This document shows positions 55,600-63,769 of a stretch of DNA of 64,000 bases, piece after piece. The notes beneath the pieces are model-generated. The model ran no database searches. It was not told where the DNA came from and worked only from the letters and a program-made list of their open reading frames with translations. Each line of letters opens with the position of its first letter. Within the stretch, counting starts at the first letter, position 1. The stretch lies in assembly GCA_937921865.1 (NCBI GenBank), contig CAKZWF010000029.1, forward strand, positions 1-64,000, in the 5' to 3' direction. This DNA comes from an uncultured Pseudomonadales bacterium (GTDB taxonomy: Bacteria; Pseudomonadota; Gammaproteobacteria; Pseudomonadales; Azotimanducaceae). The translations under genes and the position numbers were made by a program.

Positions 55600-56733
55600 T
55601 CAGGGCATAAAGCGACGGATATGCTCCACAGTGCTCATGAGATACGACCCTTTATTGACCAAACCATCTGCTGGTTTGGCCGTGGCATCCAGACTGGCCT
55701 CTCCGCTGTCAGGACTTATCGCTCCGGAAGGCACTGACAGGTCGCAGGCAAGCGCGTCCGCGCGGGCTTCGCTCAACCATTCGACCAGACCCAGCCGCAA
55801 CAGCGCTGCGTGCACGAGCGAAACATCTCGCGTCCAACGCTTGTGGCCCCAGCTGATCGCACTGTGGTAGAGCTTTGAGCCGATACTACCGGCGAGGCTG
55901 GGCTCGCTGAGCAGCACCCGCTTCCCGGTAGCGACCGCCTCGCTGATCATCGCGATGCTGTCGGCACTGACCACCAGGGCTTGTGACCAGGCAAGGATGC
56001 CTGAGTAGGGGTTTTCACCGCCGTCGCGCCAATCGTGGATGTCGTGTTGCCCGCGCAGATGGGATTTAAGCTGAGCGAGAAATGTCTGCGGTGTCCGCGA
56101 ACTGCTCGAGATCAGAAAACACGCCTCGTCCCCTGCCGCAAATGCGCTGAGTTCCCGGGCCAGTCGTCGCGCATAGGCCTGATCAAAGCGATAGGGGCCG
56201 CTGTTGCCACCAAGCAGCACGCCGACTTTGAATCCGCTCGTGCTCCCATATCTCGACGAGAAGTCCTGCCTCGCCTGCTGCAGCGCCGCGGCAGTCACTC
56301 GATGCAGCGTCAGAGGGTTTTCGAGCACATTGACTGCGGGGTCAAGCCGGTACTGAGGAGTGGCGACCACAAGATCAAAATGTCGCACCGCAGCCCAGGT
56401 CCGGCCGAGAAAGATTACCCGGGTATGACCACCACTGGCGTTATGGATCCAACGGCAGATTGGTTCGTTGCGCAGTCCGGCCGAAATCACAAAGCGCGGC
56501 CAGGGTCCGACGGGTTTCTTCGCAGCCCCGACCGGCGTCCGCAGCCGCAACACCCCGGCAAGACTTGACCAGGGCTGATAGTCGATATCGACTCTCTGCC
56601 AACTCGTCTGAAGAGAATCGGCCAGCGCACCCGCCAGAGCCAGAATCTGTGAGGTTTCACCCGCCCGGTAGCTGGTTAACGCCCAGACCTCCCGAGCCGG
56701 GTCTGTTGAGCCGAATAAATCTGCCTGTTTCAT
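55600..56733 (-). CDS. ELM1-family glycosyltransferase-like protein, copy 2
   Basis: 377 residues, paralogue of the copy at 51943. It opens VWALTSYRAGETSQILALAG, equivalent to WLLFGGKAGDNAQ of copy 1 but with the Gly-Gly-Lys turn changed to Ser-Tyr-Arg. WPRFVISAGLRNEPICRW, RVIFLGRTWAAVRHFDLVVA, GVLLGGNSGPYRFDQ, LISSSSRTPQTFLAQL and LVVSADSIAMISEAVATGKR follow. Bacterial members are predicted sugar-nucleotide-processing or glycosyltransferase proteins and often lie in lipid A/core loci. ATG 56733 has GGGG upstream. It diverges from the MarR gene over 182 bp that hold a palindromic operator candidate. Confidence 0.85.
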   Translation of the reverse strand: MKQADLFGSTDPAREVWALTSYRAGETSQILALAGALADSLQTSWQRVDIDYQPWSSLAGVLRLRTPVGAAKKPVGPWPRFVISAGLRNEPICRWIHNASGGHTRVIFLGRTWAAVRHFDLVVATPQYRLDPAVNVLENPLTLHRVTAAALQQARQDFSSRYGSTSGFKVGVLLGGNSGPYRFDQAYARRLARELSAFAAGDEACFLISSSSRTPQTFLAQLKSHLRGQHDIHDWRDGGENPYSGILAWSQALVVSADSIAMISEAVATGKRVLLSEPSLAGSIGSKLYHSAISWGHKRWTRDVSLVHAALLRLGLVEWLSEARADALACDLSVPSGAISPDSGEASLDATAKPADGLVNKGSYLMSTVEHIRRFMP

Positions 56734-56831
56734 CCCCGGCTACTCCATACGGCAGCCTGATGATTGTCAATGCCAGCATCCCCAGCCGGAGGCAATGCTG
56801 AAAATCTGACAGTAGGACTCAAACTCCCACC

Positions 56832-56846
56832 TGAACTTTCAGTTCA
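56832..56846. promoter_or_regulatory. TGAACT-TTC-AGTTCA palindrome, candidate MarR operator
   Basis: A perfect 6-bp inverted repeat with a 3-bp spacer lies 70-84 bp upstream of the MarR gene and in the divergent interval. It is followed by AACTTTAAACTGTTCAA, which holds further GTTCAA half sites. Autoregulation by the neighbouring MarR protein is a natural guess. Not experimentally supported. Confidence 0.4.
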
Positions 56847-56915
56847 ACTTTAAACTGTTCAATCGGAACCGTCAGGTCCTAAACTGCAGACCCGCCAGAC
56901 TGCTGAACTCATCGA

Positions 56916-57380
56916 ATGTCGAAATCCCACAATGCATCTGAACTGGAGGACGCTTATCGCTTCTTCAATGAAATCGGCATCATTGCGCAACTCTCCGCTA
57001 ATCAGATGCAGCGCACCCTGCCGCACAATCTGACGCTCTCGCAGTTTTCAGTGTTGAACTGGTTCAGCCGTGTAGACGCCAAGGCCAGTCCGGGGCGCCT
57101 GGCGCGCGCTTTCCAGGTCAGCAAAGGAGCAATGACCAACACCCTGCACAAACTCAGCGATAAAGAATTCATCACCATCGAGGAGGATCCGGACAGCGGC
57201 CGCAGCAAGATCGTGCGTATGACGCCAGCTGGTGCCAACGCCCGCAAAGCAGCGATTGCTGCAAGCCATCCATTGCTCGAAGACTTTCTCGACCGCTTCG
57301 ATCAAAACCAGATTACCGAACTACTGCCGCTGCTCCAGGATATTCGCAGCCATCTCGATCGCCTGCGCGAAAACAGTTAG
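56916..57380 (+). CDS. MarR family transcriptional regulator
   Basis: 154-residue winged-helix repressor/activator. An N-terminal dimer helix (EDAYRFFNEIGIIAQLSANQ) is followed by the HTH LTLSQFSVLNWFSRVDAKAS, GRLARAFQVSKGAMTNTLHK (recognition helix, about residues 62-81), and the wing EEDPDSGRSKIVRMTPAGAN with the conserved Asp-x-Arg (DSGRS). The C-terminal helices dimerise. The inducer is unknown. The likely target is the divergent ELM1 gene or itself, by the palindrome at 56832. ATG 56916 has no strong ribosome site. Confidence 0.9.
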   Translation: MSKSHNASELEDAYRFFNEIGIIAQLSANQMQRTLPHNLTLSQFSVLNWFSRVDAKASPGRLARAFQVSKGAMTNTLHKLSDKEFITIEEDPDSGRSKIVRMTPAGANARKAAIAASHPLLEDFLDRFDQNQITELLPLLQDIRSHLDRLRENS

Positions 57381-57393
57381 CGCAGATCACTAA

Positions 57394-57564
57394 CTGCGAA
57401 GTTTCGGGCAGAACCGAGCGCACCGCTTTACCGAGACCAAGCAGCGTGAAAGGTTTTTCAACAAAAACGGCAACGTGACTTGAAGCCATGCGGCCATCGC
57501 AGTGCTCGGCTCCGGCACTTACCTCAATGTCATTCGCGGCATCAACTGGGTAGAACAGGAGTAA
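57394..57564 (+). pseudogene. 3' gene remnant with an internal stop
   Basis: One frame reads SFGQNRAHRFTETKQRERFF and NKNGNVT, then TGA at about 57480, then SHAAIAVLGSGTYLNVIRGI and NWVEQE before a TAA at 57562. The sequence is protein-like on both sides of the stop, so it looks like the C-terminal end of a lost gene with a nonsense change. Family not recognised. It lies in the 212-bp gap after the MarR gene, which otherwise holds nothing clear. Confidence 0.4.
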
Positions 57565-57592
57565 TCCATCTCACCCATCGCGGATCCGGAGC

Positions 57593-58321
57593 TCACTGTT
57601 CCGGATCCGCACCTCTTCCAGCCAACTGCCCTTCTTCCATAATCAGCGTCCTGACATCATTTGCCACAGTGTCGGCATGCAGAAACGACACGCTGTAAAT
57701 GTTGCGAACCTGCTGCTCGCGATCAATCAGATACACCCGCAGCAGGTGGGAAATACTGCCGAGATAGTTGCCCCGGGCATCGTAGTCTCGTACCACCCAC
57801 TGATTGTAATCTTCCAGTATCGGCGCCAGCTCTAGTTCCGAAGCGGCAGTCAGAAACTGCCAGTCCACCCCTTCACCGGCAAACGCATCCGCGTAGCTGC
57901 CCATCACCTCGGGAGTGTCATAGCTCGGGTCAAAGCTGAGGCTGATCAGCCTCAGCTGCCCGTCCAGGTCTTTGTTCGATGCCAGCTGGCGTTGCAGCTT
58001 TGCAAGCACATGGGTCGCCAGCGGGCAGCCGTTGACGTCGCTGCAGCGGGTATAAATGAAACTGAGCAGCACCAGTTTGTCCTGGTAAAGCTCATGCAGG
58101 GAAACCCGTTTGCCATAACGATTCAGCACTCGGGCATCCGGGGCATCTGCAAACGGCGGCAGTCGATAGCTGCCGACGGGCGGCGGCACAAATTCCAGAT
58201 CCGCATAGCCCGGAGCCAGCACCTGAGGCGCTTCATGCTGATGTTGCGCCGCCGACAGAGCGTCAACGGCCATCAGCAACAGCCCGGCCGCAAACACTGC
58301 AGACCGGGATATTCGGTTCAT
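57593..58321 (-). CDS. SCO1/SenC-family copper chaperone-like protein
   Basis: 242-residue exported thioredoxin-fold protein. The signal (FAAGLLLMAVDALSA) is followed by VLNRYGKRVSLHELYQDKLV, the metal-site loop LLSFIYTRCSDVNGCPLATH, RLISLSFDPSYDTPEVMGSY and SISHLLRVYLIDRE with the third ligand His. SCO proteins deliver Cu or reduce cuproenzyme cysteines. Here the Cys pair is C-x5-C, not the usual C-x3-C, with Asn-Gly inserted. The ATG overlaps the stop of mtoX (ATGA), so it is translationally coupled to the copper enzyme it likely metallates. Confidence 0.88.
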   Translation of the reverse strand: MNRISRSAVFAAGLLLMAVDALSAAQHQHEAPQVLAPGYADLEFVPPPVGSYRLPPFADAPDARVLNRYGKRVSLHELYQDKLVLLSFIYTRCSDVNGCPLATHVLAKLQRQLASNKDLDGQLRLISLSFDPSYDTPEVMGSYADAFAGEGVDWQFLTAASELELAPILEDYNQWVVRDYDARGNYLGSISHLLRVYLIDREQQVRNIYSVSFLHADTVANDVRTLIMEEGQLAGRGADPEQ

Positions 58322-59652
58322 TGCAGCTGACTCACCTGCTGCGGTCGTTTCTTACCGTACAGCGCATAGGCACCAAAGCGCATCTGATGCGGTGCGCCCA
58401 GACCAGCCTCAATAAAGTCGATGTGAAAGTCTGGCTTCAGGGATTCGCCGTCCCAGCTGTAGAGTTTGAAGTACTGCAGGTCACCACCGGTGGTTTCCTG
58501 TTTATCCCAGTTGGCGAGCAACGATGAAGTGAAGTACACCCGTTCACCATCCCAGCTCTGGGACACCATATTCACCTGTTCGCCAATCTGCTGTTGGAAT
58601 ACCTCCGCGGGCGCATGCGGATCGCTGATATCAAACAAGCGCACCAGACCATCGTTCCAGGTGTTTACCCAGAGCAGGTTGTCGTCAGCCGCGATAGAGA
58701 TATCAACCGGTAGCGGAATCTTCGACGCATCACCGATGTCAGCGACTTCCTTCGCCTGCCACTCACCGGCATCGTCTTCGTAAATCAGCCAGATCTTCGA
58801 CGTCAACGCCGTACTGGTGAAGCAGTAATTCTTCCCGGAACCCCAGGCACAGCGAATTTCCAGCGGCGCCCCGGGCACATCCAGAATTTTCTTGGGGGTA
58901 CGGGCGTGGAGATCCCAGATCACCACCGTGTTGCCAAAACGTTTCATGGCTTCCGGATCCGCCATCATCGCGCCGAGATTCATCATGTAGTTGTTCCAGC
59001 CGGTGAACGACGACGTGACCATCACGTTACGACGCGGCACTACCCGCAGATCATAACCGTAGCCATCTGCAAACTGTCCGGACTTGATGGCACCCTGCAG
59101 AGCGTCGTCCGTGGGCATCCAGTGGGTGGCAATGTATTCTCCGGCATTGGTGTATTCCACCAACGCGGTTCTACCGCCGTGGTCAGTGTTGTTAGACAGC
59201 CCAGTGAGCATCATCCGCCCTGGCAGCGCATAGTTGGTATGGGGCCCGACCACGCCGCCTGAGCGGGCGACAAAGTCATCAATGGTCTTCACCAGCTGCG
59301 GTGCTGCCGGGTTGGTGGCAATATCAAAAATGAAGATCTTACTGGTATCCAGGCCACTCGCCCAGAGGAAACGCCGGTCGTCAGTCAGACCAGAGTGGTG
59401 TGCTTCGTTGCGGCCACCAACCGATACGCTGCTGACTGGATTGCCATAGTCGGGCGAATCCGGATTCACATCGATGGTGACGAGTTTATCCTCACCGTCG
59501 CCAACGCCTTCGACGCCGAGCGTCCAGACGTAAACAAAGTCCTCCTGACCAACAATTTTCGCCATGTACGGCGACAGACAGGTTTCGTCGGCGAACGCGT
59601 AGGGTATAAAGGCCGCACAGCCAAACAGTAGCGCAAGGTAAATTCTTCGCAT
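58318..59652 (-). CDS. mtoX: methanethiol oxidase / selenium-binding protein SBP56 homologue
   Basis: 444-residue beta-propeller with a signal peptide (MRRIYLALLFGCAAFIPYAF). Landmarks of SBP56/MtoX are DKLVTIDVNPDSPDYGNPVS, EAHHSGLTDDRRFLWASGLD, GGVVGPHTNYALPGRMMLTG, GYGYDLRVVPRRNVMVTSSF, PLPVDISIAADDNLLWVNTW, QSWDGERVYFTSSLLANWDK and HQMRFGAYALYG. MtoX is a copper enzyme that turns methanethiol into formaldehyde, H2S and H2O2 in the periplasm. The His in HHSG, PHTNY and PHQMRF are probable metal ligands. GGGAGAA lies before the ATG. Start MRRIYL was preferred over one 15 bases upstream. It is coupled to the SCO gene downstream and diverges from a MauG-like gene. Confidence 0.85.
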   Translation of the reverse strand: MRRIYLALLFGCAAFIPYAFADETCLSPYMAKIVGQEDFVYVWTLGVEGVGDGEDKLVTIDVNPDSPDYGNPVSSVSVGGRNEAHHSGLTDDRRFLWASGLDTSKIFIFDIATNPAAPQLVKTIDDFVARSGGVVGPHTNYALPGRMMLTGLSNNTDHGGRTALVEYTNAGEYIATHWMPTDDALQGAIKSGQFADGYGYDLRVVPRRNVMVTSSFTGWNNYMMNLGAMMADPEAMKRFGNTVVIWDLHARTPKKILDVPGAPLEIRCAWGSGKNYCFTSTALTSKIWLIYEDDAGEWQAKEVADIGDASKIPLPVDISIAADDNLLWVNTWNDGLVRLFDISDPHAPAEVFQQQIGEQVNMVSQSWDGERVYFTSSLLANWDKQETTGGDLQYFKLYSWDGESLKPDFHIDFIEAGLGAPHQMRFGAYALYGKKRPQQVSQLQ

Positions 59653-59700
59653 CGTGAGTTCTCCCAATCTCCGAGGATCAGTATGCTAGCACCCCTCGCC

Positions 59701-59714
59701 TTGATGCGGATCAA
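59701..59714. promoter_or_regulatory. perfect FNR/Anr/CRP-family palindrome TTGAT-N4-ATCAA
   Basis: TTGATGCGGATCAA matches the FNR consensus in both half sites and lies in the 67-bp interval between the divergent mtoX and mauG-like genes. Its centre is 55 bp from the mtoX ATG. A TAGCAT near 59683-59688 could be the -10 of mtoX. It is only 6 bp from the TTG start of the mauG-like gene, so it could repress that side or show that the gene starts elsewhere. An oxygen-responsive Fnr/Anr is the likely ligand. Not tested. Confidence 0.6.
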
Positions 59715-59719
59715 TCATT

Positions 59720-61018
59720 TTGCCGGGCTATAACGGTCTACGCCAAACTCTAGTCCTTATCGGTGTTCTGGTCGGACTGTCGATCAACGGCAGCGAACCT
59801 GCGCCGGCCACAGACGAGCCGGATAAGGCAACAAAGCCGACAGCGCATGCTGACGTACAGATTGGTCGCCACGACATACGCGACGGTTATGAAAAGACAA
59901 GTTTTGTAACGCAAACTCAAAGCCTGACAGAACGAGCCACCGGCAGCGCGAATTTGTCTGCACTTATCCGCAGTCCACCGCTCGGTCTGACAAGCGTTCA
60001 CCAGCCACCTTCTGACAAGCTGATAGATCTGGGTCGGCGGTTGTTTTTTGAACGTCGACTGTCTGCCAACGACACACTGTCCTGCGGTATGTGTCATATA
60101 CCAGAGCAGGCATTTACACAGAATGAACTCGCCACACCAGTAGGCATAGAAGGCTCACTGGTGTTGCGCAACGCGCCAAGCCTCTACAACGTTGCCTATC
60201 GCAAAACTCTGTTCCACGACGGCCGGGAGACCAGCCTCGAAGAGCAGGTCTGGGCTCCGTTGCTGGCAGCAAACGAGATGGGTAACTCCAGTCGGGAACG
60301 GGTACTGGAAAAAGTCACCGCCATTGACGGCTATTCACAGGCCTTCAACGGTGCCTTTACCGAAGGATTAACCGCAGCGACTCTAGGCGCAGCCCTGGCC
60401 GCCTACCAGCGAGCGCTGCTGTCAGCAAACTCAGCATTCGACCGCTGGTACTACGGCGGCGAGATGGCTGCGCTGAGTGCAGCCGCGAAACGCGGCTTTC
60501 GTCTGTTCGACCAGCATGGCTGCGCAGCTTGTCATCACTTTGAACGCCATAGCGCACAGTTCACAGACGATGAATTTCACAACACCGGCATCGGCTTTGC
60601 TTCCGAACTCCGTGATCGGCGGCAACCCGAGACCATCCAGCTGGCGCCCGGCGTATTTGTGCCATTCAACGCTGAAATCGATTTACCCGATCGACACGAC
60701 TACGGACGTCAGACGATCACCGGCAACGCGGGCGACAAATGGCGCTTTCGCACACCTTCGCTGAGAAATGTTGCGCTCACCGGCCCCTATATGCACGACG
60801 GCAGTTTGAATTCGCTCGAAGCAGTTTTAGCGTTTTACAACCGCGGCGGCAGCGGTGACCCAGGCGCGGACGAACGTATCAAACCCCTGAACCTGACCAA
60901 GCTTGATCAGCAGGCACTGCTGGAATTCCTGCATTCACTGACATCCGACAACGTTGATGCGCTGGCGGCCGATGCCCGCAGCGCGCCCGTGGGTGATCGT
61001 CAGCAGGAACTACAATGA
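59720..61018 (+). CDS. di-heme cytochrome c peroxidase / MauG-like protein
   Basis: 432-residue periplasmic di-heme protein. The signal-like start GLRQTLVLIGVLVGLSING follows the TTG. The first heme site is LSCGMCHIPEQAFTQNELAT (CxxCH about residue 117), and the second is CAACHHFERHSAQFTDD (about residue 269). GNAPSLYNVAYRKTLFHDGR-like and FRTPSLRNVALTGPYMHDGS motifs are those of the CcpA/MauG superfamily. MauG members oxidise protein residues, and CcpA detoxifies H2O2. MtoX makes H2O2, so either role fits. The TTG start lies 6 bp from an FNR box, and no ATG or GTG fits before the signal. Confidence 0.85.
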   Translation: MPGYNGLRQTLVLIGVLVGLSINGSEPAPATDEPDKATKPTAHADVQIGRHDIRDGYEKTSFVTQTQSLTERATGSANLSALIRSPPLGLTSVHQPPSDKLIDLGRRLFFERRLSANDTLSCGMCHIPEQAFTQNELATPVGIEGSLVLRNAPSLYNVAYRKTLFHDGRETSLEEQVWAPLLAANEMGNSSRERVLEKVTAIDGYSQAFNGAFTEGLTAATLGAALAAYQRALLSANSAFDRWYYGGEMAALSAAAKRGFRLFDQHGCAACHHFERHSAQFTDDEFHNTGIGFASELRDRRQPETIQLAPGVFVPFNAEIDLPDRHDYGRQTITGNAGDKWRFRTPSLRNVALTGPYMHDGSLNSLEAVLAFYNRGGSGDPGADERIKPLNLTKLDQQALLEFLHSLTSDNVDALAADARSAPVGDRQQELQ

Positions 61019-61087
61019 GACTCGCCGGGCACCAGCAACGCCAGCCGCGTCGGCCGGAATCTCAGAGCGGCTGGATACCCCGACCGG

Positions 61088-62449
61088 TCACTTTGCTGCC
61101 CTGCCATCCAGTCGGATATTGAAATACGCTGCCAGCGTTCTGGCCAGCCAGATGATGAAAATTGCCACCAGCACCAGGATCAGCCAGCGGGTCGCCAGCG
61201 CCAGCAGGGCTGCATCGAATACCGGCCAGCTAAAATGATACTGCTGCAGAATTGCGAAGCGTTCGGTCAGCCAGTGCCAGCCGCTGTGTGCAATCAGTGC
61301 TGACAGAACGATGACGGTGGGTTTCTCTGGCAGAAACCGCAACAGCCAGCGCAGCACCAGCAGAGCCAGCAGCAACACCAGCAGCTGAGCGGCTTCAATA
61401 CCCAGATTGAAGGCCAGCAACGCTGCAGGGATGTGCACACCGGCGAACTGCAGGGTCTCACCCAGGCTGAACGAAAATGCAAAACCATGGATCAAGCCAA
61501 AACCGTAGGCAATCAGCCAGCGTCGGTCGAGGCCGGGCAGGATGATGTTCTCGAAGGCCATGAACACAATCGACGCCGCTACCAGCAGCTCAACCACCGG
61601 CACGAACCACAATGCGCCTGGCACCAGATTGAAGACCGCCGCGGACAACGTCAGCGAGTGGGCCAGGGTGAATGCTGTGACAATCACCACCAACGGCTGC
61701 AGCCGGCGGATCGGCAACAGCAGCGCCACCAGAAACAGCAGATGATCAATCCCCGACAGAACATGCTCGAAACCCGCGGCCGCGAAACTGGCGAATACCG
61801 AGCTTACCCCGGGTGACAGGCTGACCCTGCCAGGATCACCTATCAAGACCAGGTTTCGAACGTCGTCTGCCTCGGGCAGATATTGCACCTCCAGCAGCGT
61901 GCGCAGACCAAGGCGAGCAAAACCTGGAGAGAAAAACAGCTCGCCAGCACCAGGCAGTGCAAACTGCAGCGAGACATCCAGCAGCGCCTGTTCCCAGTAG
62001 AGCTCCGTGTCCGCGCTCAACCGGGGTGCAGCAAACACTCCGCGGGCTGTTTCGAGATCGACAAAACTACGATCACTGGGCAGCGCCAGCCTGACATCTA
62101 TCAGTTCCGGCAGGCCAAGTGCCTGGCCATCCAGATCGAAGTTCAGGTTGCCGGCAATCCACAGGGTTACCGCGTCACTGAGTTGAGCGCGCGCCGCCTC
62201 AACATCCAGATAGCCTGGACCTCGCTGCGCGAAGCTGATGTCGCGCATGGCGCCGAGTGGCACTCGCAGCAGCACGTTCAGATCAGTGTGTACTTCCTGC
62301 ACATACATCTGCACGCGGACGTTCTCCGGGATCTCATGAGCCAGGCTGCTCCCGGAGCAAAGCACAACCACGACGGCCCACAGCCACCGGCAACAGCACA
62401 CCGCGCTCAGCCGGCGGGCACCAGACGAGTGAAATCCTGATTGGAACAA
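61088..62449 (-). CDS. HupE/UreJ-2 family membrane protein
   Basis: 453 residues. A signal-anchor leader (WLWAVVVVLCSGSSLAHEIP) is followed by an extracytoplasmic beta-rich domain (about residues 40-230). About seven helices follow with FEHVLSGIDHLLFLVALLLP, TAFTLAHSLTLSAAVFNLVP, LIAYGFGLIHGFAFSFSLGE and ALIAHSGWHWL. Those His-rich helices are the HupE/UreJ signature (Ni/Co/Cu transport suggested). The SCO, MtoX and MauG-like genes next to it make copper or iron supply a reasonable role, by inference. It points away from the mtoX pair. The 69 bp before its end hold nothing obvious. Confidence 0.85.
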   Translation of the reverse strand: MFQSGFHSSGARRLSAVCCCRWLWAVVVVLCSGSSLAHEIPENVRVQMYVQEVHTDLNVLLRVPLGAMRDISFAQRGPGYLDVEAARAQLSDAVTLWIAGNLNFDLDGQALGLPELIDVRLALPSDRSFVDLETARGVFAAPRLSADTELYWEQALLDVSLQFALPGAGELFFSPGFARLGLRTLLEVQYLPEADDVRNLVLIGDPGRVSLSPGVSSVFASFAAAGFEHVLSGIDHLLFLVALLLPIRRLQPLVVIVTAFTLAHSLTLSAAVFNLVPGALWFVPVVELLVAASIVFMAFENIILPGLDRRWLIAYGFGLIHGFAFSFSLGETLQFAGVHIPAALLAFNLGIEAAQLLVLLLALLVLRWLLRFLPEKPTVIVLSALIAHSGWHWLTERFAILQQYHFSWPVFDAALLALATRWLILVLVAIFIIWLARTLAAYFNIRLDGRAAK

Positions 62450-62592
62450 ATGAGGCTACAAGTCAAAAGTTGCGTGTGAGTATACTAAGTCTGTACGCAG
62501 CGCTGGCGGCACTTCAGTTAGCCGCAGGCGTTATCAAGGCATGTTTGAGCAGGCGCGAAGAGGGGAGAGAAAAAGCACATGGGGAGACCCGA

Positions 62593-63768
62593 ATGAAGTT
62601 ACCCAATATCCTGGTGGGCTGCGGCCTGCTGACCGCTATCGTAGCGCTGGGTTTTACCCAGGGGCTGCTGGAACAGACCGCGGATGCTGCTGCAGAGCAG
62701 GCGCCAATGTTCGAAGTAGACCCGCTGTGGCCGAAACCACTGCCAAATCACTGGCTGCTAGGCAACGCGGTCGGTGTAGGTGTAGACAGCCGTGATCACA
62801 TTTTTGTGATCCATCGTCGTCAGTCTTTCAATCCGCGCACGGAGATTGGCGCTGCCACCGAACCACCCACCAGCGAGTGCTGCGTGCCGGCACCAAACAT
62901 TCTGGAATTTGATCCAGCCGGGAATCTGGTGGGTCACTGGGGCGGACCGTCAGACGACTACGACTGGCCATCTTCCAACCACGGCCTGACCGTGGACCAC
63001 AAAGACAACGTCTGGATTGGCGGCAACGGCCGAGGTGATTCGCACATTCTGAAGTTCTCCCGGGAAGGTAAATTCCTCGCCCAGTACGGCAAACCCGGGC
63101 AGGAAGCCAACAGTGCCAGCAGCGAACATTTCGGGCGGGTGGCCAAGATCTCGTTTGATGCGAAAGCCAACGAAGCCTATGTTGCAGACGGCTACGCCAA
63201 CAAACGCGTAGCGGTCCTCGATGCGGACAGCGGTGAGCTGAAGCGATTCTGGGGCGCCTACGGAAACAAGCCTGACGACGCAGACCTGGGCCCCTACGAC
63301 CCGGACGCGCCGCTGGCTCAACAGTTCCGCAATCCGGTGCATTGTGCAGAACCCTCTAACGACGGCCTGGTCTATGTCTGTGATCGCCCCAATGACCGTA
63401 TACAGGTATTCAAAAGCGATGGCAGCTTCGTCACCGAGAAGCGCATTGCGCCAAAAACTCTCGGTGATGGTTCCACCTGGGATATCGCCTTCTCAAAAGA
63501 TCCGCAACAGAAGTTCATCTATCTGGCAGATGGTAAAAATATGAAGGTCTACATCATCCTGCGGGAAACCCTCGACGTGCTGACCAGCTTCGGTGACGGC
63601 GGACGTCAGCCAGGCCAGTTCTTCGCGGTGCACAGCATTGCGACCGATTCGGCAGGCAACATCTACACCACGGAAACCTACGAAGGTAAGCGGGTGCAGA
63701 AGTTCCTTTATAAAGGCATGGGGCCGGTCACCAAAGCCGACCAGGGCGTACTCTGGCCGAAAGACTGA
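62593..63768 (+). CDS. exported NHL-repeat beta-propeller protein
   Basis: 391 residues. The signal peptide (NILVGCGLLTAIVALGFTQG) is followed by a six-bladed NHL propeller: FEVDPLWPKPLPNHWLLGNA, GVGVDSRDHIFVIHRRQSF, NILEFDPAGNLVGHWGG, NHGLTVDHKDNVWIGGNGRG, SRVAKISFDAKANEAYVADG-like, YVCDRPNDRIQVFKSDGSF and DSAGNIYTTETYEGKRVQKF. A Cys pair (SECCVPAPN) occurs near residue 98. It resembles peptidyl-alpha-hydroxyglycine lyase-like propellers but lacks identified catalytic residues. GGGGAGA precedes the ATG; a longer frame upstream is antisense to HupE and was rejected. It lies beside the cyclophilin gene, which converges on it. Confidence 0.85.
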   Translation: MKLPNILVGCGLLTAIVALGFTQGLLEQTADAAAEQAPMFEVDPLWPKPLPNHWLLGNAVGVGVDSRDHIFVIHRRQSFNPRTEIGAATEPPTSECCVPAPNILEFDPAGNLVGHWGGPSDDYDWPSSNHGLTVDHKDNVWIGGNGRGDSHILKFSREGKFLAQYGKPGQEANSASSEHFGRVAKISFDAKANEAYVADGYANKRVAVLDADSGELKRFWGAYGNKPDDADLGPYDPDAPLAQQFRNPVHCAEPSNDGLVYVCDRPNDRIQVFKSDGSFVTEKRIAPKTLGDGSTWDIAFSKDPQQKFIYLADGKNMKVYIILRETLDVLTSFGDGGRQPGQFFAVHSIATDSAGNIYTTETYEGKRVQKFLYKGMGPVTKADQGVLWPKD

Positions 63769-63769
63769 C

